Part shown: positions 36,227 through 46,161 of the stretch, piece after piece
How the letters are laid out: every line of letters starts with the position of its first letter
How positions within the stretch are numbered: the stretch's first letter is position 1
Assembly (NCBI RefSeq): GCF_902459725.1
Contig: NZ_CABPSH010000004.1
Coordinates: 62,001-126,000 of the forward strand
Direction of reading: 5' to 3'
From: Pandoraea eparura
Lineage (GTDB): Bacteria > Pseudomonadota > Gammaproteobacteria > Burkholderiales > Burkholderiaceae
Length of the DNA stretch: 64,000 bases
Notes under the pieces: generated by a model
The model's database searches: none
What the model was told of the DNA's origin: nothing
What the model saw: only the letters and a program-made list of their open reading frames with translations
Translations under genes and position numbers: made by a program

Positions 36227-36607
36227 ATGGCGATCAACAAGCTGCATGACGAGTTTCACACCATCGATATGACGGACGGTTGGGAAGTGCCGCCGGGCTA
36301 CCCGCCGGGCATCGAGCAGAAGATTCTCGCGGGCTCGCTCGACGAGCAGAACCGTGCGGGCAGCCGTACGCGCCTGCTGCGCTTCGCGCCGGGCATCTAC
36401 ACCCAGGCGCCGTTCGTGCATACCTATTGGGAAGAGGTCTATCTGGTCGCGGGCGATCTGACGGTCGGCAACGACGCACAGGGCGAGGGCGGCGAAGCGT
36501 TCGCGCCGAACACCTATGCCTGCCGTCCGCCGGGCGCGTTTCATGGCCCGTTCAAGTCGAACGGCGGCTGTCTGCTTCTCGAAATTCACTACTACGACCC
36601 GGCCTGA
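36227..36607 (+). CDS. Single-domain cupin protein
   Basis: 126 aa. One cupin barrel with the two metal-binding blocks recognisable as PFVHTYWEEVYLVAGDL and RPPGAFHGPFKSNGG. A small metal-dependent enzyme or a sensor of the oxygenase product is possible. It lies 68 nt after the monooxygenase gene (AAGGAG upstream of its ATG) and before the transport genes. Related cupins are seen with aromatic catabolism genes, but the reaction is not known. Confidence 0.8.
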   Translation: MAINKLHDEFHTIDMTDGWEVPPGYPPGIEQKILAGSLDEQNRAGSRTRLLRFAPGIYTQAPFVHTYWEEVYLVAGDLTVGNDAQGEGGEAFAPNTYACRPPGAFHGPFKSNGGCLLLEIHYYDPA

Positions 36608-36628
36608 CACGTGCAAGGCAGGGCACCA

Positions 36629-36659
36629 GGCGCGGCAACCCTCAGGGCGTTGCCGCGCC
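36629..36659 (+). other. Intercistronic stem-loop between cupin and binding-protein genes
   Basis: GGCGCGGCAAC (36629-36639) pairs perfectly over 11 bp with GTTGCCGCGCC (36649-36659), loop 9 nt. No T-run. It probably separates stability or output of the enzyme genes from the transport genes, as intergenic hairpins do in other binding-protein operons. Confidence 0.6.
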
Positions 36660-36712
36660 GTTCGGAGACCGTTTCACCCACACGAACCTCTACAGGCTAT
36701 CGGGAAAACATC

Positions 36713-37954
36713 ATGGTTACGTTTCGCGCAAGTCGTATCACGTCAATGGCCGCACTGGCGCTCGCCGCCGCCCTCGCCACGCCCCTCTCCGCCCGGGCGC
36801 AGCCCGGCAAGATGAGCGACGGGGTGGTGAAGATCGGCGTACTCACCGACATGTCGTCGATCTTCTCGGATATCGGCGGCAAGGGCTCGGTGATTGCCGC
36901 GCAAATGGCCGTCGACGACTTCGGCGGGAAGGTCAACGGCGTGCCGGTCAAGGTGATTTCTGCCGACCATCAGAACAAGACTGACGTGGCGGCGACGATC
37001 GCGCGCGACTGGTTCGATAACCAGCACGTGGACGTGGTCGAGGATCTGTTGCCGTCGTCCGTGGCGCTGGCGGTTGCCAATGTCGCCAAGGCCAAGCATC
37101 GCATCGCCATGGTGACCGGCGCGGGCACCACGCGGCTGGTGAACGAGGACTGCTCGCCGTACACCGTGCAGTATTCGTACGATACCTATTCGTTTGCGTC
37201 GAACACAGTCAAGGCGATGACCCGCAGCGGCGACAACAGCTGGTACTTCCTCACAGTCGATTACGCGCTGGGGGCATCGCTCGAGAAGGACGCCACCGAC
37301 GCCCTGCAACACGCGAACGGCAAGGTCGTGGGTCGCGCCAAGCATCCGCTCAATTCGCCGGATCTGTCGTCGTATCTGCTGCAGGCGCAGGCGTCTCGCG
37401 CCAAGGTGATTGCGCTGGCCAACGCCGGGGCGGACACGGTCAACGCTATCAAGACGGCCCGCGAATTCGGCATCAGCGGCCCGGGCAAGCAGAAGCTCGC
37501 AGGGCTGCACATGTTCATCAGTGATATTCATAGCCTGGGCCTCGAGGCAGCGCAGGGCATGACGTTGACCACGGCCTTCTACTGGGACCGTGACGACGCG
37601 TCGCGCGCCTGGGCGCAGCGCTTCTTCGCGAAGACCGGCAAGATGCCGACGCTCGTCCATGCCGGCACTTACTCGTCGGTCATGCATTACCTGCAAGCCG
37701 TGCAGCGCACCGGCACCGACGACGCCGACACCGTCATGGCATCGATGAAGCAGGCGCCCATCAATGACTTCTTCGCCAAGGGCGGCCGCATTCGTCCGGA
37801 CGGCCTGATGGTGCACGACATGTATCTCGTCGAAGTGAAGTCGCCCAAGGCGTCGACGAAGCCGTGGGATGACTACAAGGTGCTGCAGACGATCCCCGCC
37901 AACGAGGCATTCCGCCCGCTCGCCCAGAGCCAGTGCGCGTTCGTCAAGAAGTGA
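36713..37954 (+). CDS. Periplasmic binding protein of a branched-chain-type (HAAT) ABC importer
   Basis: 413 aa with a signal peptide (MVTFRASRITSMAALALAAA, cleavage after ARAQ near residue 29). The mature protein is a Peripla_BP_6/LivK-type protein: VVKIGVLTDMSSIFSDIGGK, AAQMAVDDFGGKVNG and HYLQAVQRTGTDDADTVMA. This subgroup with SSIFSDIGGKGS is often encoded next to aromatic or heteroaromatic degradation genes. It captures the substrate for LivHMGF encoded downstream. The start codon has only a weak ribosome site; it is 105 nt after the cupin gene behind the hairpin. Confidence 0.9.
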   Translation: MVTFRASRITSMAALALAAALATPLSARAQPGKMSDGVVKIGVLTDMSSIFSDIGGKGSVIAAQMAVDDFGGKVNGVPVKVISADHQNKTDVAATIARDWFDNQHVDVVEDLLPSSVALAVANVAKAKHRIAMVTGAGTTRLVNEDCSPYTVQYSYDTYSFASNTVKAMTRSGDNSWYFLTVDYALGASLEKDATDALQHANGKVVGRAKHPLNSPDLSSYLLQAQASRAKVIALANAGADTVNAIKTAREFGISGPGKQKLAGLHMFISDIHSLGLEAAQGMTLTTAFYWDRDDASRAWAQRFFAKTGKMPTLVHAGTYSSVMHYLQAVQRTGTDDADTVMASMKQAPINDFFAKGGRIRPDGLMVHDMYLVEVKSPKASTKPWDDYKVLQTIPANEAFRPLAQSQCAFVKK

Positions 37955-37971
37955 AGCCAGGAAGTCAGGCC

Positions 37972-38679
37972 ATGACCGGAGTCGGCAAGATGAATCTCAT
38001 GCATTTCGTTGTACAGACGGCGCGGGGTGCCGTCGATCGCGATATCGCCATCAAACAGCTCGTGGTCGCGGGCTGGACGGGGCGGGACGCCGAAGCGATG
38101 GAGCATCACATCCGTGAGCTCGAGGCGCTCGGTGTGAAACGCCCGGCGGCCACGCCGATGTTCTACCGCGTGTCGAGCGACCGGCTCACCACGCAGGCGC
38201 ATATCGAGGCGAGCGGACGCGCCAGTAGCGGCGAGGTCGAGTACCTGCTCGTGCGTAGCGGGGGCGAGACGTACGTGGGGGTGGCGTCGGACCATACGGA
38301 CCGCGACGTGGAGACGTATGGGGTGACGGTCTCGAAGCAGATGTGCGAGAAGCCCTGTGCGACGGTGCTCTGGCCGCTGGCCGACGTCGAGGCGCATTGG
38401 GACCGGCTCGTGTTGCGCAGCTACGCCAACATCGGCGGCGAGAAAGTGCTGTATCAGCAGGGGCCGGTGACGGCGATGCGCTCGCCGCAGGATTTGCTCG
38501 CGCGTTTCGTCGAGGCGGGCGGGCGCTTTGAGGACGGCACGGCCATGCTGTGCGGCACGCTCGCGGCCATCGGCGGCATTCGTTCGGCCGAGCGCTTCGA
38601 TTTTGAACTTGAGGATCCGGTGCTCGACCGGCGTTTGCAACACGGTTACGGCATCACGCCGCTACCTGTGGTGGGGTGA
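37972..38679 (+). CDS. DUF2848 family protein
   Basis: 235 aa from ATG at 37972 (AGGAAG upstream); MNLMHFVV six codons later is an alternative. Recognised as DUF2848 from its overall pattern (IKQLVVAGWTGRDAEAMEHH, TYVGVASDHTDRDVETYGV and GTLAAIGGIRSAERFDFELE). The ending ELEDPVLDRRL resembles the last segment of fumarylacetoacetate-hydrolase-fold enzymes, so a hydrolase or decarboxylase acting on a ring-cleavage or oxygenase product is plausible but unproven. It lies between the binding protein and livG, so it belongs to the operon. Confidence 0.78.
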   Translation: MTGVGKMNLMHFVVQTARGAVDRDIAIKQLVVAGWTGRDAEAMEHHIRELEALGVKRPAATPMFYRVSSDRLTTQAHIEASGRASSGEVEYLLVRSGGETYVGVASDHTDRDVETYGVTVSKQMCEKPCATVLWPLADVEAHWDRLVLRSYANIGGEKVLYQQGPVTAMRSPQDLLARFVEAGGRFEDGTAMLCGTLAAIGGIRSAERFDFELEDPVLDRRLQHGYGITPLPVVG

Positions 38680-38683
38680 GCGC

Positions 38684-39459
38684 ATGCATCACGACGACAT
38701 CATTCTCGAAACCCGGCAGCTCACCAAGGCGTTTCGCGGCTTCACCGCTGTGGGCGGCGTCGATCTGAAGGTCCGGCGCGGGGCGATTCATGCACTCATC
38801 GGCCCGAACGGCGCAGGCAAGACGACGTGCTTCAACCTGCTGACCAAGTTCCTGACGCCAACGTCCGGCCAGATCTTCTATCGCGGCGAGGATATTACAG
38901 GCCTCGCGCCGGCGGCCGTCGCGCGGCGCGGCATGATCCGCTCGTTTCAGATTTCGGCGGTGTTTGGGCACCTGTCGGTCATCGAAAACGTGCGCGTGGC
39001 GCTGCAACGCGCCACCGGGCAGTCCTATCACTTCTGGCGCAGCGCACGCGCACTGGGCGATCTGGATACGCGCGCGATGGCCTTGCTCGACGAAGTGGGC
39101 ATCGCGGCTTACGCCAATGCGCTGACCGTGTCGCTGCCGTATGGGCGCAAGCGCGCGCTGGAAATTGCCACCACGCTGGCCATGGAGCCCGACATCATGC
39201 TGCTCGACGAACCCACCCAGGGCATGGGGCATGAAGATGTCGACCGCGTGGCGGCACTCATCCGGCAGGTCGCGACCGGACGCACCGTGCTGATGGTCGA
39301 GCACAACATGAAGGTCGTGTCGGGCATTGCCGACACGATCACAGTTTTGCAACGCGGCGAGATTCTGGCCGAAGGCGACTACGCCGCGGTCACCGCCGAT
39401 GCCCGCGTGCGCGAAGCCTACATGGGCTCGGCGGACGCCACACTGGAAGGAGCGCACGC

Positions 39460-39463
<4 letters not shown>
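38684..39463 (+). CDS. livG: LivG-type ABC ATPase
   Basis: 259 aa. Walker A GPNGAGKTT, signature SLPYGRKRALEIA (an LSxGxx variant), Walker B DIMLLDEPTQGM and switch His in VEHNMKVV. The C-terminal BCA_ABC_TP_C-like tail ends REAYMG, as in LivG. It energises import with LivF through LivHM. It begins 4 nt after the DUF2848 gene and overlaps livF by 4 nt. Confidence 0.93.
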
Positions 39464-40215
<752 letters not shown>

Positions 40216-40236
40216 TTCGCTCTGAAGGCCATTGCC

Positions 40237-41127
40237 GTGAATCCTTTCGATATTCCTCTGCCGGCGTTGCTCAGCCAACTGATGCTCGGCCTGGTCAACG
40301 GTTGTTTCTATGCCGTGCTGAGCCTGGGCCTGTCGGTCATCTTCGGCTTGCTCAACGTCATCAACTTCGCGCACGGGGCGCTTTTCATGCTCGGCGCACT
40401 CGTCGCGTGGATGGGCGGCCAGTATCTCGGGCTGAACTACTGGACGATGCTGGTGCTCGCGCCGCTGGTCGCTGGCTTGCTCGGCGCGGCTATCGAGCGC
40501 GGGCTGCTCTCGCGCATTTATCAACTCGATCATCTGTACGGTCTGCTGCTCACCCTCGGACTCACGCTTGTCATCGAGGGGCTGGGCCGGTCGGCCTACG
40601 GCGTGTCGGGCATGTCGTTCGAGGGGCCGGCACTGCTGGCCGGTGCCACGCGTCTGCCGTTCATGGTGTTGCCGAACTACCGCGCGTGGGTGGTGGTCGC
40701 GTCGCTGGCCGCCTGCGCACTCACGTGGTTCGTCATCGAGCGCACGCGCATCGGGGCGTTGTTGCGTGCCGGTACCGAGAATGCGCGGCTCGTTGAGACG
40801 TTCGGCGTGAACGTGCCGCTCATGGTCACGCTCACGTATGCGTTCGGCGCCGCGTTGGCGGCGTTCGCGGGCGTGTTGGCGGCGCCCATCATGCAGGTCT
40901 CCCCACTCATGGGGCAGCCGATGATCGTGACGGTCTTCGCCATCGTGGTGATCGGCGGCATGGGGTCGATTGCCGGGTCGGTGCTGACGGGGCTTGTCCT
41001 CGGGGTGCTCGAGGGCCTGACCAAACTCTGGTACCCGGAGGCTTCGGCCACGGTCGTGTTCGTGATCATGGCGCTCGTGCTGCTTGTGCGCCCTCATGGT
41101 CTGTTCGGTGGTTATGCCTACAAGTGA
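40237..41127 (+). CDS. livH: LivH-type ABC permease
   Basis: 296 aa with GTG start at 40237, about 8-9 membrane helices. FYAVLSLGLSVIFGLLNVIN and FAHGALFMLGAL at the start, and AIVVIGGMGSIAGSVLTGLV near the end, are the standard LivH features (the last contains the coupling loop). It forms the membrane channel with LivM. It is 21 nt after livF. Confidence 0.93.
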   Translation: MNPFDIPLPALLSQLMLGLVNGCFYAVLSLGLSVIFGLLNVINFAHGALFMLGALVAWMGGQYLGLNYWTMLVLAPLVAGLLGAAIERGLLSRIYQLDHLYGLLLTLGLTLVIEGLGRSAYGVSGMSFEGPALLAGATRLPFMVLPNYRAWVVVASLAACALTWFVIERTRIGALLRAGTENARLVETFGVNVPLMVTLTYAFGAALAAFAGVLAAPIMQVSPLMGQPMIVTVFAIVVIGGMGSIAGSVLTGLVLGVLEGLTKLWYPEASATVVFVIMALVLLVRPHGLFGGYAYK

Positions 41128-41134
41128 GTCGTCG

Positions 41135-42157
41135 ATGATGCGTCAATACCGTTTCGATCTTGTGTTGCTTGTGATACTGGCCGCGCTGCCGGCGCTCGGG
41201 GTGTACCCCGTGTTCGCGATGAAGGTGCTGTGCTTTGCGCTGTTTGCCTGCTCGCTCAACCTGGTGCTTGGCTACACAGGGCTGCTGTCGTTCGGCCACG
41301 CCGCGTTCTTCGGCGGGGCCGCGTACTTCGCCGGCTACGTGATGCGGGATCTGGCCGCGTCGCCGCTCGTGGGCGTGCTGACCGGGGTCGCGACCGGCGC
41401 CGTGTTCGGGCTGATTTTCGGCTTGTTCGCGATCCGGCGGCAGGGCATCTACTTCGCCATGATTACGCTCGCCTTTGCGCAGATGTTCTATTTCTTCTGC
41501 CTGCAAGCGCCGTTCACGGGCGGTGAGGATGGATTGCAGGGGGTGCCGCGTCAGGCGCTGCTCGGCCTGTCGCTGGACCGCGACATCACGCTCTATTACG
41601 TGGTGCTGGGCGTGGTTGCCGCCACGTTCGCGCTGATCTCGCGGATCGTCGCTTCGCCCTTCGGACGTGTGCTGGCGGCGATCAAGGAGAATGAGCCGCG
41701 TGCCATCTCGCTCGGCTACGAGGCCTCGCGTTTCAAGCTGCTGGCCTTCGTTCTTTCGGCAGCGATCGCCGGCCTTGCCGGTGCGCTCAAGACGCTCGTG
41801 CTAGGGTTTGCCACGTTATCCGACGTGCATTGGTCGCTCTCGGGATCGGTCATTCTGATGACGCTTGTCGGCGGTATGGGCACACGCTTCGGCCCGGTGG
41901 CGGGGGCGCTGCTCATCGTCTCGCTGGAGACGAAGCTCGGGGACATCGGCAACTGGCTGATGCAGGTCACGGGGTGGCAAGCATTTGCCGGACTGGGCTC
42001 GATGGTGAGCGTGGTGACAGGGGGAATTTTCGTGCTCTGCGTGCTTTTGTTCCGCCGCGGTCTCGTGGGCGAATGGCTCGTCTGGCAGCAGCGCTGGCGG
42101 GGGCGCCGCGGCCCTGGCGCTCGCCCGGCGGCGCTCGCCAGCGGGGTCGAAGGGTAG
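41135..42157 (+). CDS. livM: LivM-type ABC permease
   Basis: 340 aa from ATG at 41135; an ATG at 41114 overlapping livH would add seven residues. About 8-9 helices, with SLNLVLGYTGLLSFGHAAFF, GIYFAMITLAFAQMFYFF and VGGMGTRFGPVAGALLIVSL characteristic of LivM. The C-terminal 30 residues are basic and low in complexity. Last gene of the monooxygenase/Liv operon; a hairpin at 42287-42307 lies after it. Confidence 0.92.
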   Translation: MMRQYRFDLVLLVILAALPALGVYPVFAMKVLCFALFACSLNLVLGYTGLLSFGHAAFFGGAAYFAGYVMRDLAASPLVGVLTGVATGAVFGLIFGLFAIRRQGIYFAMITLAFAQMFYFFCLQAPFTGGEDGLQGVPRQALLGLSLDRDITLYYVVLGVVAATFALISRIVASPFGRVLAAIKENEPRAISLGYEASRFKLLAFVLSAAIAGLAGALKTLVLGFATLSDVHWSLSGSVILMTLVGGMGTRFGPVAGALLIVSLETKLGDIGNWLMQVTGWQAFAGLGSMVSVVTGGIFVLCVLLFRRGLVGEWLVWQQRWRGRRGPGARPAALASGVEG

Positions 42158-42242
42158 GGCGAGGGGGCAGGTGGGGCGATGCCCCATCAGCGCCTGCTGT
42201 TGCGGGCTGGCGAGACGGGGGCGCAGGGCGTCAGCGGAGCAT

Positions 42243-42265
42243 AAGATGCCTATGAAAGCCATGTT
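42243..42265. promoter_or_regulatory. Candidate NsrR operator
   Basis: AAGATGCCTAT-G-AAAGCCATGTT is an 11-1-11 inverted repeat, with 8 of 11 positions pairing. This is the architecture of the NsrR site known from E. coli (AAGATGCATTT repeated in inverse). It lies 72 bp before the nsrR start, suggesting autoregulation. Confidence 0.45.
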
Positions 42266-42286
42266 AAACTGACTCGCAATAGTTGC

Positions 42287-42307
42287 GGGCGGCACTTGGT
42301 GCCGCCC
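42287..42307 (+). terminator. Hairpin between livM and nsrR
   Basis: GGGCGGCAC (42287-42295) and GTGCCGCCC (42299-42307) form a 9-bp stem with a 3-nt loop. No T-run. It lies after livM and inside the presumed nsrR leader, so it could act as a weak terminator or a leader structure. Confidence 0.4.
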
Positions 42308-42336
42308 TACCCGTTCCCGCAGTGTTCCCCCGTCGA

Positions 42337-42834
42337 ATGCGCCTCACCGACCACACCGATTACAGCCTGCGCACCCTGATCTACGTCGCGGTTCATCCCG
42401 ACGAGTTGGTGCACGTGCAGGCCGTGGCCGACGCATTCGACATTCCCAAGAATCACCTCGTGAAGATCGTGCAGAAGCTCGGCCAGTTGGGCTACTTGCA
42501 CACGGTGCGTGGGCGCTCGGGAGGGATCCGTCTGGGACGTGCACCGGAGCGCATCGGGCTTGGCGAAGTGGTGCGTGCCATGGAACCCGACTTCGCGATG
42601 GTCGAGTGCTTCCACCAAGGTGACAACGCCTGTGTCATCACGTCGGCGTGCAACCTTCGCGGCGTGCTGGGCGAGGCGTTGCGCACCTACTTTGCGGTGC
42701 TCGACCGATACACGTTGGCCGATCTGGTTGGCCAACCCGCCGAGTTGCGCCGCCTGCTCGGGGATGCGGTGGCCGCGGTGATTCCCGTGTCGGACATCAA
42801 GGTCAAACGACGCGTCACCGAATCGTCCTCCTGA
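42337..42834 (+). CDS. nsrR: NsrR, nitric-oxide-sensing Rrf2-family repressor
   Basis: 165 aa from MRLTDHTDYSLRTLIYVAVH. Rrf2 winged helix (AVADAFDIPKNHLVKIVQKL, RGRSGGIRLGR) followed by the Fe-S cysteines C91, C99 and C105 in ECFHQGDNACVITSACNL. Spacing and sequence match NsrR rather than IscR. Its cluster is destroyed by NO, which derepresses NO-defence genes. No hmp or nor genes are in the window; the MFS pump is convergent. A possible autoregulatory site lies upstream. Confidence 0.92.
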   Translation: MRLTDHTDYSLRTLIYVAVHPDELVHVQAVADAFDIPKNHLVKIVQKLGQLGYLHTVRGRSGGIRLGRAPERIGLGEVVRAMEPDFAMVECFHQGDNACVITSACNLRGVLGEALRTYFAVLDRYTLADLVGQPAELRRLLGDAVAAVIPVSDIKVKRRVTESSS

Positions 42835-42885
42835 AGCGCCTTGGGGGACACGTCGGTTCCCTGTCGTGTTCCCCCCTCTGCGCGT

Positions 42886-44292
42886 TCAAGCCCGACGTCG
42901 CACCAAGCGCAAGCCGCTCGCCAGACACCCAGCGGCGGAGAACGCGGCGCCCCACGCCAATGCCCACAGCGAACCTTGAGCGCCTGCGAGGCCCAATGCC
43001 AGGGCCACGAGCGCAGCGCCTGTCGCTTGCCCCAGCAATCGCGACGTTCCCACCATGCCGCTTGCCCCACCACTACGCTCCGGCGGTGCGCTGTGCATGA
43101 ACGCCTTCAGGTTCGGCGACTGGAAGAATCCGAAGCCCAGACCGCACAACGCCATCCGCCAGCCGATATCCCACAGTTGCGCGTGCTCGGGCATGATCGC
43201 GAGCAATCCCATGCCGGCGCTTAGCATTGCCAGGCCAATCGCGCCCAGCGCGCCGGGCGGATAGCGATCGGACAGGCGTCCCGCCAAGGGCGCAATCGCT
43301 GCCACGAAAAACGGCCACGGCGTCATCAGAAAGCCCGTCTCGATGGGACTGCGATGCAGCACGTTCTCGAAATAGAACGGCAACGACACCAGCCCCAGCC
43401 CCTGCGTCGCAAACGCACAGATGGCCGTGAGCGTCGAGAGCGCAAAGGCGGGCAGACGCAGCAAGTCGACCGGCAGCATCGGCGCACGATGGCCACGCTC
43501 GCGGCGAATCAGTGCCCAGCCAAACACGAGCGCGCCCACGAAGCACGTCACCGTCAGCCGCCAATCGGCCCGTTGCGCGCTCTGGCTCAGCGCGAAGATC
43601 AGCAGTGCAAACGTCGCCACGTTGAGCAACGCGGCGATCATGTCCGGCTTGTGCGCGCTGCGCGGCGTGTCGGGCAGGTTACGGCGCGAGAACGCCAGCG
43701 CCAGAAGCGCCGTCGGCACATTGATCAGGAACAGCCATGGCCAACTCCCGAACGCGAGCACGAGCGACGCCAACGTTGGCCCGATGGCGAACGAGATACC
43801 GACGATCAGCGCGTTCAGGCCAACCCCGCGACCCAGTTGATGCGCCGGATACAGGAAGCGAATAAGGGCAATGTTCACGCTCATCACCGCGGCGGCCCCT
43901 ACCCCTTGCAGGACGCGAGCGCCGGCGAGAAAGCCGAGCGTCGGCGACAGCGCGCACAGCAGCGACGCCACGAGAAACACCGCCACGCCCGACATGAAGA
44001 CGCGTTTGTGGCCGACGCGCTCGCCCAGCGAGGCGAACGGAAGCAACGTCGCCACCATCGCCAATTGGTACGCGTTCACGATCCAGACCGATGCCGAGGG
44101 CGTCGTCTTCAGATCGAGCGCCATTTGCGGCAGGGCCGTGTTGGCGATCGCGGTATCGAGACTGGCGAGCGACACGGCGAGCAGGATCGCCGTCATCGCG
44201 AGGCCGCGTCCGGCAGCGGGCGGCTCGTGTGTGTGCGCCGTGGCTGGGGCGCTGGTCGCTGGGGTATCGGCAATCGGGGGCAGGGACGACAT
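42886..44292 (-). CDS. MFS drug transporter (DHA2/SmvA-like, 14 helices)
   Basis: 468 aa. LDTAIANTALPQMALDL (DHA2 motif), ASLGERVGHKRVFMSG (motif A) and GARVLQGVGAAAVMSVNIAL (motif C region). It resembles SmvA-type quaternary-compound or dye pumps, but the substrate cannot be assigned. The N-terminus has a proline/threonine-rich tail of about 30 residues before the first helix. It is second gene after the FrnE-like DsbA gene on the same strand (6 nt gap), so the two are probably cotranscribed. Confidence 0.88.
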   Translation of the reverse strand: MSSLPPIADTPATSAPATAHTHEPPAAGRGLAMTAILLAVSLASLDTAIANTALPQMALDLKTTPSASVWIVNAYQLAMVATLLPFASLGERVGHKRVFMSGVAVFLVASLLCALSPTLGFLAGARVLQGVGAAAVMSVNIALIRFLYPAHQLGRGVGLNALIVGISFAIGPTLASLVLAFGSWPWLFLINVPTALLALAFSRRNLPDTPRSAHKPDMIAALLNVATFALLIFALSQSAQRADWRLTVTCFVGALVFGWALIRRERGHRAPMLPVDLLRLPAFALSTLTAICAFATQGLGLVSLPFYFENVLHRSPIETGFLMTPWPFFVAAIAPLAGRLSDRYPPGALGAIGLAMLSAGMGLLAIMPEHAQLWDIGWRMALCGLGFGFFQSPNLKAFMHSAPPERSGGASGMVGTSRLLGQATGAALVALALGLAGAQGSLWALAWGAAFSAAGCLASGLRLVRRRA

Positions 44293-44298
44293 GACCGA

Positions 44299-44952
44299 TC
44301 AGCCCTGAGCCAGAATTTGACGAATGGCCTGTTCGAACACTTCCGGCGGTTGGCCGCCGCTTACCAGATGCCGGTTGTTGAAGATGATCGCCGGCACCGA
44401 CTGGATGCCGAGGTTCTGGTAATGGCGCTCAAGCGCGCGCACTTGTTCCGCGTATTCGTCGGAGGCGAGGATCTCGCGCGCCCGCGCCGTGTCGAGGCCG
44501 GCTTGCCGCGCGGCGTCGACGAGCACGTCCGGGTCGCTCGTGCGCTTGCCTTCGACGAAGTAGGCGCGCAACAGTGCTTCCTTCAGGGCGAGCTGCGTGT
44601 CGTTGCCGATCGTCTGCGCCCAATGCAGCAGACGATGCGCATCGAACGTGTTGTAGGCGTGCGTGCGCAGGTCCATGCGCATGGGGAAGCCTTCGGCTGC
44701 CGCCCGCGCACCGATGTTGGCCTGATTCTGAGCCAACTGCGCCGGCGTCAACCCGTACTTGCGCGCCATGTAATCGGCGAGCGGGACGCCGTCTGCGGGC
44801 ATGTCGGGATTGAGTTCGAACGGGCTGAAATGAAGATCGGCTTCGACCTCGTCACCCAGACGGCCGAGGGCCGTTTTCAACGAGGCAAGGCCGATGGCGC
44901 ACCAGGGGCAGGCGACATCGGAGACAAAATCAATCTTGAGCGTGGCGGGCAT
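44299..44952 (-). CDS. FrnE-like DsbA-family oxidoreductase
   Basis: 217 aa from MPATLKIDFVSDVACPWC. CPWC active site at residues 15-18, and no signal peptide, as for cytoplasmic FrnE/2-hydroxychromene-isomerase-like DsbA proteins. Later segments (RMDLRTHAYNTFDAHRLLHW, GIQSVPAIIFNNRHLVSGGQ) contain the cis-Pro loop VPA. Family roles include disulfide handling under stress and polyketide biosynthesis. It is followed by the MFS gene in one unit. Confidence 0.9.
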   Translation of the reverse strand: MPATLKIDFVSDVACPWCAIGLASLKTALGRLGDEVEADLHFSPFELNPDMPADGVPLADYMARKYGLTPAQLAQNQANIGARAAAEGFPMRMDLRTHAYNTFDAHRLLHWAQTIGNDTQLALKEALLRAYFVEGKRTSDPDVLVDAARQAGLDTARAREILASDEYAEQVRALERHYQNLGIQSVPAIIFNNRHLVSGGQPPEVFEQAIRQILAQG

Positions 44953-45246
44953 GGTTTGACGGCGCCGTGGCGGCGCGTGCAATGAAAAACGCGTCGCCTT
45001 GCGCGACGCAACACGGGCAATCGTCGCACAAATCGATGATTCTCGCCGGAGACCGCCCGGACGGCGCCACAAGCCTTTATTCATGCGGCATTCGGGGCGT
45101 AAGTGGGGCGGTTGCCAGAAGCGTGGCGTGTTTTGACTGTCGGAATCGTTGTTTTGTCTGTTGAATCATTGAGTGGCGGTTGACCTGCGGCCTGTGGCGA
45201 TGCGATATCGTGTAGGGCATTCATTTCCGTGGATCTTCTCCGCCTC

Positions 45247-45867
45247 ATGTCCAACGACGTTCACTTCTACGACCCGGCCAAGGGTCACGGCCTGTCTCAC
45301 GATCCGTTCAAGGCGATTGTCGCGCCGCGCGTGATCGGCTGGATCTCCAGCCGCGATGCACACGGCCGGGTCAACCTCGCGCCTTACAGCTTCTTCGGGG
45401 CGTTCGCGACATTCCCGCCGATCATCGGTTTTTGCAGTGAGGGCTACAAGGACTCGATTGCCAACATCGAGGCCACGCGCGAGTTCGTCTGGAATTTCAC
45501 GAGCAAGTCGCTCGTCGCGCAGATGAACCGGACGTCGGCCCCCGTACCGCACGACGTCGATGAGTTCGAACTGGCGGGGCTGACGAAGGCCGCGGGCGTC
45601 AATGTCGACGTACCGCATGTGGCCGAGTCGCCTGCCTCGCTCGAATGCAAGTTGCTGCAGATCGTGCGCATGCACAATCTCGACGGCAAACCGATGGACA
45701 ATTGGCTCGCTCTGGGGCAAGTCGTCGGGGTACACATTCGCCGCGAGTATCTGCGCGAGGACGGTATCTTCGACACGGCGAAGGCCCATCCGGTGATGCG
45801 TGCGGGCTATCTCGGCGACTATGCGGAGATCGGCCCGATGTTCGATTTACGTCGCCCGAAGGCCTGA
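45247..45867 (+). CDS. Flavin reductase-like domain protein (DIM6/NTAB type)
   Basis: 206 aa from MSNDVHFYDPAKGHGL; an upstream GTG at 45229 is possible. FMN-binding split barrel: KAIVAPRVIGWISSRDAHGR and NLAPYSFFGAFATFPPIIGF. The FMN-only clade is common in Burkholderiaceae next to unrelated genes. It may reduce flavin or act as a stand-alone FMN protein; no oxygenase gene is adjacent. Single-gene unit. Confidence 0.88.
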   Translation: MSNDVHFYDPAKGHGLSHDPFKAIVAPRVIGWISSRDAHGRVNLAPYSFFGAFATFPPIIGFCSEGYKDSIANIEATREFVWNFTSKSLVAQMNRTSAPVPHDVDEFELAGLTKAAGVNVDVPHVAESPASLECKLLQIVRMHNLDGKPMDNWLALGQVVGVHIRREYLREDGIFDTAKAHPVMRAGYLGDYAEIGPMFDLRRPKA

Positions 45868-46161
45868 TCCACGTTGGGGACTGCCGCGCGAACCGGTCGA
45901 CCCGATGCAATCGCCGACCGCGCGTTCGGACAACGCACTCGCAATCATTTGTAAAATTGTTGCGATGCAAAATGTTTTTCAGGCGCGTATGCTTGCCACC
46001 TTCGTTGACGCCTCCGCGCCTGGCGTCCCCTCCCGATGGCATGATTTGCCTTGATGTGCGCGCATCGCGACCTGCGATGCGTGCGGGGTAGGTTCGTCCC
46101 TGGCTGCGTCGATATAGCGCTCTCGCGCTGAATTTTTGTTGCAGCACATCAGGACCCCCCC

